Assembly (NCBI GenBank): GCA_000727475.1
Contig: KL647306.1
Span: forward strand, 1,671,899-1,735,898
Reading direction: 5' to 3'
Length of the DNA: 64,000 bases
DNA from: Sarcocystis neurona
Lineage: Eukaryota; Apicomplexa; Conoidasida; Eucoccidiorida; Sarcocystidae
Translations under genes and position numbers: made by a program
The notes under the pieces: model-generated
Told to the model about the DNA's origin: nothing
Seen by the model: only the letters and a program-made list of their open reading frames with translations
The model's database searches: none
Shown here: one piece after another, positions 55,001 through 63,482 of the stretch
Position numbering within the stretch: position 1 is the stretch's first letter
Layout: each line of letters starts with the position of its first letter

Positions 55001-56837
55001 CATCTGTTGCTGTTGCTCGGGTCCGGCCCCCGGACGACAAGTGCTCCACGTCCACGCAGAACCGGAACAACTGTGGTGTTATCTCCTTTCCCACTGCAGC
55101 CGGAGAGGAGCTGCAGAGACAGCTCGTTGCGCTGTACGTAAACCGCGCGACGCGCATTCTTCTCCGCCATCGCAGGGAGGTAATTTTGCCGCGATTTTCC
55201 ACGCCTGTCCTTCTGCACAGACGCTCCTGCGTTCCTGTCTACACACCCGTCCTCACGCGCGCCGCGACGACCTGAGAATCGAGACAGGATATACACGTGT
55301 ACAGCGGTAAAGAACCTACCTAGGCGCACGTAGAGGCCCGCAGAAACATGCGCTACGACAGACGTAGACGTACGAAAAGTAGTCGGTCACGCCCAGCGTG
55401 CTTCGCTCTTCTGTGAGTCTGCAACGTGGAAGAACGAAGCAGGCATGTGGGCATCCGGATGGATAAATCCTTAGTGGAATGTGGCTTTCTTGTTTTCTGC
55501 GATGGTGCGTCAGTGCCGTTGGTTGTGAGGAGCTGTTAACTTCGTGACTTGATAGTACAGACAGGATGCGATAGTATCTGTTGCTGCAGAGGCACGTGCC
55601 ATCGGGGAACTCCTGTTCCCCAGCAACGATTGTCGCAGTGGCGTACGTCAGAGATGAGCTGCTGTTACGAGACAAGTGTCGCTTCGTGGGGAAGGAGGGG
55701 ACAGCGTTTAGAGAGACGGCGATTTGTGGGCGATGCTGCATTCCGCTCGGCCTCGCCTTTTGCAGGAGCGTGGACCTCAGAGAACGACACGTTTGTCTTT
55801 TGCTACCAGCAGAACTCTGTGCGGTCACAAGGCACGAACAGTCCCACACTGCGTTGCAAGCGATTCTGTGGAGGGAAGTTCCCGGGTTTTATGTGTCAGT
55901 CGATCCTTGCTCCCGGTGGCGTCGGGCGCGCCACTTTTTCCTCTACAGGCGGCGGAAGAATACTATCTGAACTTCGACTTCGAGTCGAAAATGACACGTC
56001 TGCAGGTCATGCAAATTCAGCTGGCGACGCAGCCGGTACGAGCAGATCTGCGGCTTCTCTGACACGTTCTCCTTTTTGTGTAGCCCTGCAGGCACTGTCT
56101 CTCTGTGCGACCGCCGCTGGAGTAGCTTCCTGTGTGAACACTGCCACACTTTCACTCTGCGTGGACGTAGTCCTCACCGTCTCCTGTCGTGTGCGTTCGT
56201 TTCGCCTCTCGCGGGTGGTGCAAATCCTCCGCTGTGCAGACACGCGGTTTCCTTCACAGTCCGCCGACAGTCGCGATGCAGCGATTCGGACATGCCGCCG
56301 TAGTCCTCTGAACACCCACACGTATCACGACTATTACGTGCGAACAGTTGAGCTGTCCACGCGTCAGCGACGTAAGACCGATCTCGTGCCGCTGTGGTCG
56401 AAGAAGCGAGTTCTGCTGTTCCGCGTGTTCGGCTGTGAGCAACAGGGAATCCTCTGTTGCAGCCATCCACCCGTCGGCGATGGTCGCGTAGTGGCAACAG
56501 TCTACGAGCCACTCGTCCCCTGATGCATCAGCAGTTTTATCTGTGTGTGTGACGCTGTCTGCGTCCACGGTGCCGTTTTTCTGTGCAGAAGGAAGAGATG
56601 GAGAAGGCAGAAGAGCATGTGGCAGAAGACCGCAACCATCACGTAGACGCCTGCATCGTGCGGGTCATGAAGACGAAGAAGCAGCTGTGCCACAGTACTC
56701 TAGTGGCTGAAGTTCTCAGGCAAATCCCGTTTACGTGCGAGCCCAATTTGGTTAAAAAACGTATTGAGTCGCTGCTGTCGAGAGAATACATCAAGCGCGA
56801 TGACTTTGATCGCACCCTGTATAGATATCTAGCATGA
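34800..56837 (+). CDS. CUL1: Cullin, CUL1-like SCF scaffold, 14 proposed exons (whole gene)
   Basis: The spliced product, about 896 residues, carries N-terminal cullin repeats, the cullin homology domain and the C-terminal neddylation winged helix. In the family the N-terminus holds an adaptor and substrate receptor, the C-terminus holds the RING protein, and a Lys near the end takes NEDD8. The CUL1 class is suggested by [13 protein letters not shown] in exon 7 and the final YRYLA, both closer to CUL1 than to CUL3 or CUL4. Known cullins are about 750-800 residues; the excess here is a Gln/Lys insertion in exon 5 and a Ser-rich insertion in exon 11. Every exon junction matches in phase except the 3' end of exon 12, which is uncertain. 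The gene spans 22 kb with about 19 kb of intron. The symbol denotes class, not a confirmed orthologue. Confidence 0.85.
34880..35610. repeat. Cullin intron 1, alternating repeats
   Basis: Alternating TACG/TATA/GTAC tract at about 34910-35160, then unique sequence. No exon-like frame. Confidence 0.7.
35621..35757 (+). CDS. CUL1: Cullin exon 2
   Basis: After GCTGCAG, encodes a Ser/Asp linker then the first cullin helix ([15 protein letters not shown], ending KQQLYL). The donor is GTAATC. Ends in phase 0. Confidence 0.75.
35760..37755. other. Cullin intron 2
   Basis: CTG-rich stretch at 36315-36620, microsatellite at 36780-37000 and 37370-37480. No phase-compatible cullin-like exon was found, and none is required. 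Confidence 0.6.
37756..38001 (+). CDS. CUL1: Cullin exon 3
   Basis: Acceptor TTTTACAG, donor GTAAGC. Encodes the first cullin repeat, including [20 protein letters not shown] and the AW of the following helix. The frame stays open to 38394 beyond the donor, through a CAG-rich stretch, so a longer form is possible. Confidence 0.8.
38002..39519. other. Cullin intron 3 with CAG tract and 77-bp duplication
   Basis: 38100-38355 is CAG-rich on the sense strand and in frame with exon 3, the only such exception among the introns. 39103-39250 holds two copies, 77 bp apart, of an AGAATAAA ... CTTGTGTACGTCTRCGTTTG block. Confidence 0.6.
39520..39756 (+). CDS. CUL1: Cullin exon 4
   Basis: Acceptor TTGCTGCAG is chosen over the GCAG 15 bases downstream because the extra five residues give gap-free alignment to the cullin repeat ([10 protein letters not shown] corresponds to the conserved YLDR segment). 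Donor GTGAGT. Confidence 0.85.
39757..40514. repeat. Cullin intron 4, CTG-rich throughout
   Basis: About 650 bases of CTG, CTC and CTT triplets on the sense strand leading to the exon 5 acceptor. It keeps several Leu/Cys-rich frames open. Confidence 0.8.
40515..41120 (+). CDS. CUL1: Cullin exon 5 (largest), with Gln and Lys insertions
   Basis: 202 codons, from [11 protein letters not shown] through the second and third cullin repeats to DPLFSLSIK. It includes a run of Gln ([17 protein letters not shown]) and then Lys residues, absent from typical cullins. CAG lies on the sense strand in this insertion. Donor GTAGGG. Confidence 0.9.
41121..44097. other. Cullin intron 5
   Basis: Largest of the middle introns. 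Besides the GATA-type block it contains TA/TG tracts at 41495-41530, 41820-41850, 41965-41990 and 42068-42092. No exon-like frame. Confidence 0.6.
42270..43620. repeat. GATA/ATAG-type repeat of about 1.35 kb in cullin intron 5
   Basis: Long stretch of TAGATAGATAGAGATAGATT-like tetranucleotide and hexanucleotide repeats, almost free of C on the plus strand, with embedded TATATA runs. Minus frames of Tyr/Leu/Ser/Ile repeats (240 codons) are artefacts of it. Confidence 0.95.
44098..44161 (+). CDS. CUL1: Cullin exon 6
   Basis: 21 codons plus one base between GTACAG and GTGAGA, encoding [20 protein letters not shown], which is the end of the N-terminal stalk. Confidence 0.75.
44162..46193. repeat. 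Cullin intron 6, CTG tracts and microsatellites
   Basis: 44400-44960 and 46090-46180 are CTG-rich on the sense strand. 45075-45105 and 45380-45770 are alternating TA/TG/CA repeats. Confidence 0.75.
46194..46315 (+). CDS. CUL1: Cullin exon 7
   Basis: Starts after TTGCAG, completes the codon left by exon 6, and encodes the start of the cullin homology domain: [12 protein letters not shown], then [15 protein letters not shown]. Preceded by 100 bases of CTG repeat in the intron. Its last 40 bases are duplicated in the next intron. Confidence 0.9.
46462..46552 (+). pseudogene. Decayed duplicate of the cullin exon 7 end and donor
   Basis: Bases from about 46463 repeat 46281-46367 at a distance of 182 bp: CTTTTTCGCGACCTCCAAGG against the parent TTTTTCGTCACCTTCAAGG, then GCAAGGACTC for GCAAAGACTA, and GAGGTTCGAG for GAGGTACGAG. 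The copy translates as [11 protein letters not shown] against [11 protein letters not shown]. The donor consensus is weakened (GTTCGA), and only the last third of the exon is present. Confidence 0.8.
46575..47000. repeat. Three-copy 85-95 bp repeat in cullin intron 7
   Basis: The core TATTTCTATCTGYGTCT followed by an AGTCTCYGTATGTGTGTTC block starts at about 46736, 46821 and 46916, separated by TATATA runs and GGGGCTGCTTTTG. Confidence 0.85.
48150..49150. repeat. CTG-rich tracts before cullin exon 8
   Basis: 48150-48365 and especially 48705-49140 are CTG/CTC/CTT triplets on the sense strand, ending just before the exon 8 acceptor. Confidence 0.85.
49166..49259 (+). CDS. CUL1: Cullin exon 8
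   Basis: Acceptor CCCGTAG, donor GTAAAA. Encodes [20 protein letters not shown], the family's FY-x3-LA-KRLL-type segment. Ends in phase 1. Confidence 0.9.
49260..50829. repeat. Cullin intron 8
   Basis: Unique sequence to about 49980, then CTG-rich on the sense strand at 50010-50790 up to the exon 9 acceptor. No exon candidate. Confidence 0.7.
50830..50915 (+). CDS. CUL1: Cullin exon 9
   Basis: Acceptor ATTGCAG, donor GTATGT. Completes Glu from exon 8 and encodes [19 protein letters not shown], the conserved CG-x2-(F/Y)T-x-KLE-x-MF-x-D block. Confidence 0.9.
50916..51788. repeat. Cullin intron 9
   Basis: CTG-rich on the sense strand at 51025-51135 and 51420-51730. One open stretch at about 51160-51340 has no match to cullins. 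Confidence 0.65.
51789..52022 (+). CDS. CUL1: Cullin exon 10
   Basis: Acceptor ACGCAG, donor GTAAGA. Encodes the VLxxGxWP-equivalent ([10 protein letters not shown]), the FYxxKHxGR motif ([13 protein letters not shown]) and [13 protein letters not shown]. Phase 0 at both ends. Confidence 0.9.
52326..52435. repeat. 62-bp tandem duplication in cullin intron 10
   Basis: GTGCGCACGTATATCCTTGT and the following GAAGAGGAAAGCGGGGCGG are repeated at 52326 and 52388 with almost no change, which suggests a recent event. Confidence 0.9.
52960..53072 (+). pseudogene. Zinc-binding-like Cys fragment inside cullin intron 10
   Basis: Two plus-strand frames offset by one base carry [11 protein letters not shown] and then [14 protein letters not shown], that is CxxC followed by CxxCxxxCxxC, a spacing seen in zinc-binding modules. 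The second ends at a GTGCGT donor-like site. No single frame joins them without an intron or frameshift, and cullins have no such insert here. It could be a chance pattern, a pseudogene fragment, or an exon of an unseen nested gene. Confidence 0.2.
53360..53605. repeat. Alternating repeats with a spaced CTTGAAT/GTATACCG motif
   Basis: TA runs separated by TTCTTGAATCTYCCTRTGTAA and GTATACCGGTTTSTTGGGTG-like words, each seen two to three times at 53340-53590. Confidence 0.8.
53881..54208 (+). CDS. CUL1: Cullin exon 11, with Ser-rich insertion
   Basis: The last 35 codons match the family's STxQxxxLLLFN region ([14 protein letters not shown], then EVEAATGI). The first 70 codons are a Ser/Pro/Ala-rich insertion with an acidic patch, not found in known cullins. 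The acceptor GGAGCAG at 53880 is the best phase-compatible choice, but one further downstream is possible. Donor GTACGT. Confidence 0.75.
54394..54665. repeat. 77-bp tandem repeat, four copies, in cullin intron 11
   Basis: The core AGGGCAGGAGTCGGCTGAGG begins at 54394, 54471, 54548 and 54627. Each is followed by AATGGGTCTTCACA (one copy AATGGATC) and a TATATACATATATACGTTTACATAT-type spacer. The core is nearly invariant while the TA part varies in length. Confidence 0.95.
54948..55075 (+). CDS. CUL1: Cullin exon 12 (3' boundary uncertain)
   Basis: Acceptor GCGCAG. Completes Thr and encodes [20 protein letters not shown], the winged-helix A helix region. Phase 0 ends at 55072 or 55075 fit exon 13, but their GT sites are weak. 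Stronger donors GTACGT (55134) and GTAAAC (55138) do not fit in phase, so a small unseen exon could exist. Confidence 0.6.
55949..56035 (+). CDS. CUL1: Cullin exon 13
   Basis: Acceptor CTCTACAG, donor GTACGA. Encodes [18 protein letters not shown], matching the F-x-x-N-x-x-F-x-S-K-x-x-(R/K)-(I/V) segment of cullins. Phase 0 at both ends. Confidence 0.9.
56589..56837 (+). CDS. CUL1: Cullin exon 14, neddylation domain and stop
   Basis: Acceptor TGTGCAG. Encodes the winged-helix neddylation domain: [19 protein letters not shown], with the NEDD8 acceptor Lys at codon 56670-56672, then [18 protein letters not shown] and the terminal YRYLA before TGA. Confidence 0.97.
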   Translation, partial: KEEMEKAEEHVAEDRNHHVDACIVRVMKTKKQLCHSTLVAEVLRQIPFTCEPNLVKKRIESLLSREYIKRDDFDRTLYRYLA

Positions 56838-58950
56838 ATGAACGGCAGCAGTGTGAACCAAAAGCGGTAGAATGGAAGAACAACACGGTGGGTGGCGATT
56901 CCGCGACGTGGTTACTGACGCAGACACCGGGCAAAGACGGTAGGATACCCCTGCGTGGACAGATACGTGTGCACACTTCTCCCCGGGAGAACAAAGTGTG
57001 GCGTGCATGAATATATGGGAGTGATTTCTTGCGCACTCGCCTTCCTGGTGTAACTGGAGAAACCTCCTGTCACTGCGTTCCCAGGCAGAGAGGCGCACAA
57101 GCAGCGGTTCTCAGCCTGGTATTCGAGAGCGTTATTACTCTGGCACATAAGTGTCAATATGTAAGACGTGTGGCTGAGTGACAGAGTCGATTGCCTTGGC
57201 CGTCACCATTTCGCGAGGAGAAAGAGAGGAGATGCACGACTGTCCGACACCTAAGCAATTTTGTTGACACTGTGTACTTGTATCATCATGAATGCGGCAT
57301 TATGTCCGATACTGCGTTCATCCGGTTGACCGAACTCCGCTGTCAACAGGGTGACAACGTCATTATGCCGCACACGCCGTATGCCCGACTCGGTCAGTTG
57401 GGCTCTCTCGCGATTTCGGACCATCCTTTTCTGAGTTTGCCGCGTCGCACTGGCGAAGCGAGGTGCTCAATAATAGACGCGAGCGGCGCAACCGTCGTGT
57501 GGACTTCTGCCAAGTCCAGAGATGGCGGATCTTGTATTTCTTGCTGATACATAGACTTCGTCGCTTTAGTTTGCTTGACACGTCGTCCTCGATACGGCAC
57601 TTTTTCTACTTGGGGAACGCAGACCTTTTCTACCTGTAGACTAAATATTCGGATAAATGTTAATGGATATGTGCTTTACGTACACGTGTCTCAATGTAGC
57701 TCACTCTTCCTCTGCACTACTAGCAGAAATCCGCTACCTTGAGTTCTTTTTCTCCTGTAGGGTAATTATCAAGGAGTATACGTACGCCTTTATATATACA
57801 CACGTACGTGTGTCAGTTAACTCAGGCACTCTCTGAAGTATGATGTGCATATGCACTTATATCCTTAGTCTTATTACATATTCATACATGAATGGCTCGT
57901 CGGCACTAATCGCCTGAGTCGTGAGCGAGAGATCTGGCTCGAAGAGACGTGCTGCAGAATAAACTTCAAGAGCATGCATCACTACGGACAGCATTTGCCG
58001 AAATTTTCGAACGCGGTTACGCCTTGAAGAAAAACCGGCTTTCGGTGCGTGGGTCGTGCACAGATGATTTAACTGCATAATAATCCTGCGTGAAACATGT
58101 ATGTATGTAAACATTTACGTATTGCGTATGAGCGTATCGGTCGCGCTCGAAGTACCTCTATAGGGAAAGATTACTTGACGACTGCTATATTTGCATATTC
58201 AGCAAAGGATGCTGCTGCACAATATCGCAGCTTATAACATGCGCCAAGCAGGTGCGCCCTTGGGTCTTCCGTCTGAGACATCCTGTTGCGAAGCCACAAG
58301 GCCCCTCACTGTGCAATGGGCAGCGTTGATCGGCAGACGGTAGGCTGCGAAACAGACTAGTGCGCTACGCCATCCTGCCAGTGATTGTACACCTCAGCAT
58401 TCGTCGCGTAAAGCGGGAGGCGTGGCTACTGAAAGTTGTGCGGACCTGCCTTCTGTCTTTACCCGTTGCGATAGGCGTCCAGGTGAGGTGCAGCAGAGGT
58501 CAGGGTACACGATAAAGTATTGTTGTTCCATGTGACAGCGACGGGGGGCTGCGTCTCACTAACGTCTACTTTCAGAGCTTCGGGATCGTCACAAGTGGGA
58601 GGGGCTCGGAATGTGCTTCAGGCCCCTCCGTGATGGAACGGAAGATTTTTTACTTAGAAGATTCATGCAGCGCTGCACGCATCGGTTACACGTCTACCGT
58701 TTACTCACCCCTCCTTAGACCGACAAGATGCACTGGAGAGACAAGCGTTGCACAGAAGTCCTGTTTGCTGAAGGCTTAGAGACGCACCAAAAGGTGGAGA
58801 CAGATTATTTGCTGCCTGTGCTAATAAATCTCCTGATACGTATAGCACTCAACAGAAATTCATGAATGCTGTAGATCCGCCTCAGGACACGCACTGTCGT
58901 TAAGCTCGTAACAATTTTGTAGTAGTGAACTCTGATAGCAGATGCACGCT
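56838..58950. other. Spacer between convergent cullin and Cys-rich genes
   Basis: Repeat-poor. A frame of 118 codons at 57191-57547 is listed separately. The remainder shows nothing I can support. Confidence 0.5.
57191..57547 (+). CDS. Uncertain frame of 118 codons
   Basis: Plus frame of mixed composition (for example FVDTVYLYHHECGIMSD). No domain or splice evidence. A minus frame of 72 codons overlaps. It may be chance. Confidence 0.15.
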   Translation: MPWPSPFREEKERRCTTVRHLSNFVDTVYLYHHECGIMSDTAFIRLTELRCQQGDNVIMPHTPYARLGQLGSLAISDHPFLSLPRRTGEARCSIIDASGATVVWTSAKSRDGGSCISC

Positions 58951-60708
58951 TCAGACTTGGGCAAGCTCATTAGAGGACTGTCCTCTACAGACCGTTGTTA
59001 CATTCTTCTTGTAGCAAGGGAAGGGTCTCTGTGCGACGACGTCTCTAAAGCAAGTACGTGGTTCCGAGACTTCTTGAAGTGCACACTGCTCCTCCTGGCG
59101 CGTGGTACTGCAGCTGTTCTGCCTGGGGTCATTAGCTCTCACGTTGCACGCCCCGTCCACTGGGACCTGCACGTGCTCACACACGTTGCGGCTGCATTCA
59201 TACGGCACTTCCGCAAAGACTCTTTCTGAACACATCCTTTGCTCTTGCCTGCATTGTCGCTTTCTTTCAGTCTTCATGCAGGGGTACTCTTCTGTTTTGG
59301 GGACGGTTCTGTAGCAGGTGCCCTGGTATGTCACTCTCGCATTCCTGCATTGAGTTCTCGCTTCTGTTCCTGGGCAGCTGTAGGGAACCTGGACAGTGAC
59401 TTGTTTTTGGCAAGTATCATCAACTTCAATAGGTTGATGCTCGCAGACTCTCTTTTGTTGCTTCGCAGCTGGACAGGGATACGCCTCTTGTACGGGTACT
59501 TCTCTCTGACACGTTGCAGGCACTTCGACAGGTACCTCGTCACATTTTTCTCGATATTCCACTTTAGTGCACGCGTATGTTTCTTCATTATTTGTGGTTT
59601 CCGTGCACGTATCTGCAATTTCTTCTTCCACAATTTCGCAGCCGTCAGTGTTACCTGTTGCGCACGGGTACTCCTGGACTTCGTCAACCTCCCTGTAGCA
59701 CGTCCTGGAACGACCCAATGACGCCTTGCGGCAAGGTGCTGGGTGCAGTCTTCTCATCTTACACTTCTTGTCTTTGCACGTAGGCTCCGTCGTGCCCGTG
59801 CACTCTGTCCGATCTTGCCTTTCTCCACACTCGTAAGGCTGCTGCACCCTGACTGTCTTGGAGCACATTGCGGGCTTCTTCGTAATTCCGTTCTTGCATT
59901 TTTGGAGAGCAACTCTCCGTGTACATGCATAACGTCTCTCTCTGGGCACGATTCTGGTACACGTGCTCCGCCGCTCTACGGGCTCCTGAGAGCAAGTCTT
60001 TTTCATCTCGTTTTTCGTGCATGCGTATTCCTCAGTTCGCATTACAGTTCTGAAGCAGATCTCCGAGCTTAAAACCTCTGTCGCAACTGGGTGACACATG
60101 CGCTGAAATTCCGTCTTTTTGCACGGGTGTTGTACCGTCCGAGTTTCTTCACGATGACATACTTTATCAACAGGGAACTGAACATCTGTACAGATACGGT
60201 CGAGTTTATGTTTCTCGCAAGGGTACGCCTCCTGGCTAGTAGACCTCCTGACGCACGTACCTTCGACCTCAGCAGGGACTACCGTGCAGATCTCCCGTCC
60301 TAGACAAGGATACTCTCGCAGCTGTCTCTCCCTACGATAACACGTGCCAGCAACGCTTCTGCATCGCCTCTCTAGGCGAGTCCTCGGACACCGGGACGCA
60401 CCGTTTCTGAGCAAATCCCTTGTACACGCGTTAACAGGGCCAGCACGCGCATTAGTACAGACCTCTTTCAGCTGTATCTGAGGACACGCGTATGGCTCTT
60501 TGGTAGTGATGTCCCTATAGCATGTACTTCGAGTCCTTGTTGTCACCTCTCTGCAACCTACGCCCTCAGCCTTCTCTGTCTTTCTAAGCGCTAGAACCAA
60601 AGGTGACCTTTCAATGGCAGACTTTGTCGTGAACCCTATCAAAAGGGACAAAGCGACCGTAACCGCATAGTACCTGCGAGCTCTTCTTCTTCCGGCTTCT
60701 TGCATCAT
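58951..60708 (-). CDS. Secreted or membrane-anchored protein with about 17 three-cysteine repeats
   Basis: Single exon of 585 codons. The ATG at 60708 in context TTCGCCATG is preferred to an upstream ATG at 60747 because the basic run RRRARR then sits directly before a hydrophobic stretch (residues 13-26), a signal peptide or signal anchor. The rest is a tandem array of about 17 units of roughly 30-35 residues with 52 Cys in all. The consensus is C-x-R-x7-to-9-(Y/F/H)-x-C, about eight charged residues, C, then a short Val/Pro/Glu linker. Polar and charged composition and even Cys spacing suggest a disulfide-linked extracellular rod. Coccidian oocyst-wall proteins are also Cys-repeat proteins, but their repeat spacing differs, so I do not assign that family. 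There are no other membrane segments, and the array runs almost to the C-terminus. Confidence 0.85.
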   Translation of the reverse strand: MMQEAGRRRARRYYAVTVALSLLIGFTTKSAIERSPLVLALRKTEKAEGVGCREVTTRTRSTCYRDITTKEPYACPQIQLKEVCTNARAGPVNACTRDLLRNGASRCPRTRLERRCRSVAGTCYRRERQLREYPCLGREICTVVPAEVEGTCVRRSTSQEAYPCEKHKLDRICTDVQFPVDKVCHREETRTVQHPCKKTEFQRMCHPVATEVLSSEICFRTVMRTEEYACTKNEMKKTCSQEPVERRSTCTRIVPRERRYACTRRVALQKCKNGITKKPAMCSKTVRVQQPYECGERQDRTECTGTTEPTCKDKKCKMRRLHPAPCRKASLGRSRTCYREVDEVQEYPCATGNTDGCEIVEEEIADTCTETTNNEETYACTKVEYREKCDEVPVEVPATCQREVPVQEAYPCPAAKQQKRVCEHQPIEVDDTCQKQVTVQVPYSCPGTEARTQCRNARVTYQGTCYRTVPKTEEYPCMKTERKRQCRQEQRMCSERVFAEVPYECSRNVCEHVQVPVDGACNVRANDPRQNSCSTTRQEEQCALQEVSEPRTCFRDVVAQRPFPCYKKNVTTVCRGQSSNELAQV

Positions 60709-63482
60709 GGCGAAAAGTATACCTGATTTTGTACGACAAAAATACAAGGAACACAGTTGCTATAGCAAGCTAAACACAGTAGCGTATTTCAATACGAAAT
60801 TGCCAGCGAACCTGCAGTGTTTGTTGTCCCACTCGAGAAAGTAAGGAATGATTCCAAGTGGCGCAGCATTATGCACTTATACTCCTGGTACAGCACTTTC
60901 TGGTAAGCCGGCGACAACAGAAGGAATCAGTTGAAGCGGCAAATTAGTTGTGCAGCCCTGCAAGTCGTAGTACATCGTTACAACAAATCAGCCAAAAGAT
61001 AGTCAAAAAACCGGCCCCGTGGTGATGTGCCGTTCAAGATCTACACCAGGGCAAGTCCAAGTGCTTTCGTTCTAGTAGAATCATTTTCGCTCGCTACAAT
61101 GCTAGTGGTGTTCGCGTGACATCCTAAACAAGTCACCTCTCTTTGCACAGTGCCCTTTTTGGACATACGGATTAACCAGGAGAGTCGGAACTCGTGGACA
61201 GCCAATACGTGTTCTCCATGTAGTTTTCGAAATTTAATGCCCAGTCCCTCTTTGCGCTGGACGACGCGTACCGACCATCACTGAAGATTTTGGTCTGTAC
61301 GGGACCGACGCGGTGTCAAATGCACGGCCTTTTTTCGACATTGCATCGTATCAGTGCCGGGTGGCATCTCCAATTTCCCATTAGATGAACAGCTTGAACG
61401 TATTTTGCTTCTGCGCTGACGAACGTACTTCGTGCTAGCAGGGGATTAAGCGTTTCCTAACTACCGTACACGGCCATTCTGTGAAACGCTCAGCCCAAGT
61501 CTGCGGCGTGACACTAATTCTACAGCCCCCTCGTAGTCCAGTTCTCCACAGTACGTCCGAGACTGAGCAAGGTACTCTGTCCGCGTTGCCGCGAGGGTGT
61601 CCTATTCGACTGTTTGCGTTACCTGCTCTTTCTTGGAACCGTTCATTGTCATTCCTCCCTAATTGTCGCCCGTCAACGACTGTTGACGGGGACAGCTGCG
61701 CGTCCAGTTGTGTTACGCAGACAGTCGCCCAAAGTGCCTCTCTATTGAAGCGCGTTTTTGGTACCAACAGCGTAACTGCAACTGCATCTGACAGCCTTCC
61801 TCGGTTTGCAACAAAATGCACGAATTCAAGCCACCCCGGTAAACACTGGAGGGCTTTGATGTCACACACGTCCTTCACGGAGCAAACGAATCGCTTTTTG
61901 ACTACTTTTCCACTCCGTACATGTCTTGTTACCACGAAGGTACGACCGTCTGCGTCTTGACGCAGCAATGCACGCCTAGTGGAGTCAGCGAGAGCGTCCT
62001 CATCTTCCTAACTTTTACGTTGAATGAAACACAAAAACACCCGGTGCTAAGACTGAGATCTCGTCGCACAACACCATCTCCAGTGCAACAGTGCTGCAGG
62101 AAAAACGGCCACGGCCACGTGTGCGTCTTCCAATGTATAAACAGGCCACACGTGTCGGTCGGAAATTTCTGCAATATTATACATGAAGCAGTGGTTCTGC
62201 CACCAGGGCGATAACAGCCGTTTAGGCTCTTTGACCGATAAACAATGCACGCGGTGCAGTTTACTGCAACTGAGTTACGAGTTCGAAGCTGTTCGCGTAA
62301 AATCTCTCCTGTGTGCTGAGACGGTCGTAGCGCAAACAGAGTGACTGAGGTATTTTGAACAGAGTCTACGAATTTTCGACAATAATTTGACTGCCAATTA
62401 ACTGAACCAAAAGAGTCCAGAAGTGGTGGGTAACTATGTTGAGAGGTTCTTGGTGGAGTACGGCCGGGCTCCGAATACATCCGCCCTACCTAAAGAGGCC
62501 TTCTCAAGGAATACGAAACGCTTCTTACACATTACAATAAAAAATCCGCCGAAACTGCGGCCAGGGCGCCATAGCACAAGGCAGCTCTTTGCTTTTTAGC
62601 ACTATTGTTGCGGGGAACAGTTTCTGCGTTTTTCATGAAAAAGATATTCACTGGAGAAAACCTGAAAAACGTCTGAGTGGGTAACGAGTCCGCGACGAGG
62701 TGCAAGCAATCCACTATCGCAACTCAAGTTACAAATCATCTGGCCTAAACAATGCAACGGTGTTCTAATCTTTCCAAAACAAAGAATATAATGAAGTTCC
62801 TCTTGCCCAGTGAGGACCAGGGGACCCTGCCTGATGGCTTCAGCGACCGTCCAATCTAACGCTGGCTGCCATCGTTTGAGCGGCCCCTCTGCGCATTAGA
62901 TGATGGATTCCCACAAGGAACGAGGCACTTGACCGAAAAAACGACAACAGGGAAAAGAACAAGCCCAAACGCTTATTGTTACATGCAACTGTATCCGCCG
63001 ACAACGGCCTGCTTGCAATACAACATTAGGAGACAACTATGGATCCTTCCATCAACAAGAGTATACGCTCTGACAATCCGTTTTATGCAGTGAGACAACT
63101 GTGGTGATGGGGAACAGCGTAGAAGCAAGACAGTAACCAACGTGGGAGACCGACACACTTCTTCGGTTCACAGTTCTTGCAGAAGACTCCGTGATTTTCT
63201 ACGGACGCAACGCCACATGGCGCACCTTCCACATCGGGCTAGCAAAAGTCCCAACAAAGCGCGACTCAGTCCAGAAGCTGGCGCTTTCCGCCACCACTTA
63301 ATGCCCGAGATACGTTCTCATGAGTAGGTGGAGAGCCGTCCACCGCTGTGTTGTACAGCCTCGTAGACATTCACCAGACTGCCACCTGCTGTGTTATTCT
63401 GCGAAGCTGTGATCTGTTGAAATTGGGCAAAAGTTTTCGAAGCCCTGTACGCAGCCAAGATGTGTTTTGAACTTGGAGGAAC
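60709..63482. other. Spacer between the two minus-strand secreted-protein genes
   Basis: Repeat-poor, slightly AT-rich. One medium frame at 61435-61968 is listed. The 700 bases upstream of 60708 should contain the promoter of the Cys-rich gene, but no element is recognisable by eye. Confidence 0.5.
61435..61968 (-). CDS. Hypothetical frame of 177 codons
   Basis: Minus frame with ordinary composition, including VVTRHVRSGKVVKKRFVCSV and WLEFVHFVANRGRLSDAVAV. It begins at a possible ATG and ends at TAG. An overlapping plus frame (61481-61960) is almost as long, so length alone does not choose a strand. No family recognised. Confidence 0.25.
   Translation of the reverse strand: MLRQDADGRTFVVTRHVRSGKVVKKRFVCSVKDVCDIKALQCLPGWLEFVHFVANRGRLSDAVAVTLLVPKTRFNREALWATVCVTQLDAQLSPSTVVDGRQLGRNDNERFQERAGNANSRIGHPRGNADRVPCSVSDVLWRTGLRGGCRISVTPQTWAERFTEWPCTVVRKRLIPC

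Noticed and set aside
55549..56523. Plus frame of 324 codons overlapping cullin exon 13
   Set aside because: The conserved cullin segment here is in a different frame with consensus splice sites; this frame has no conserved sequence.
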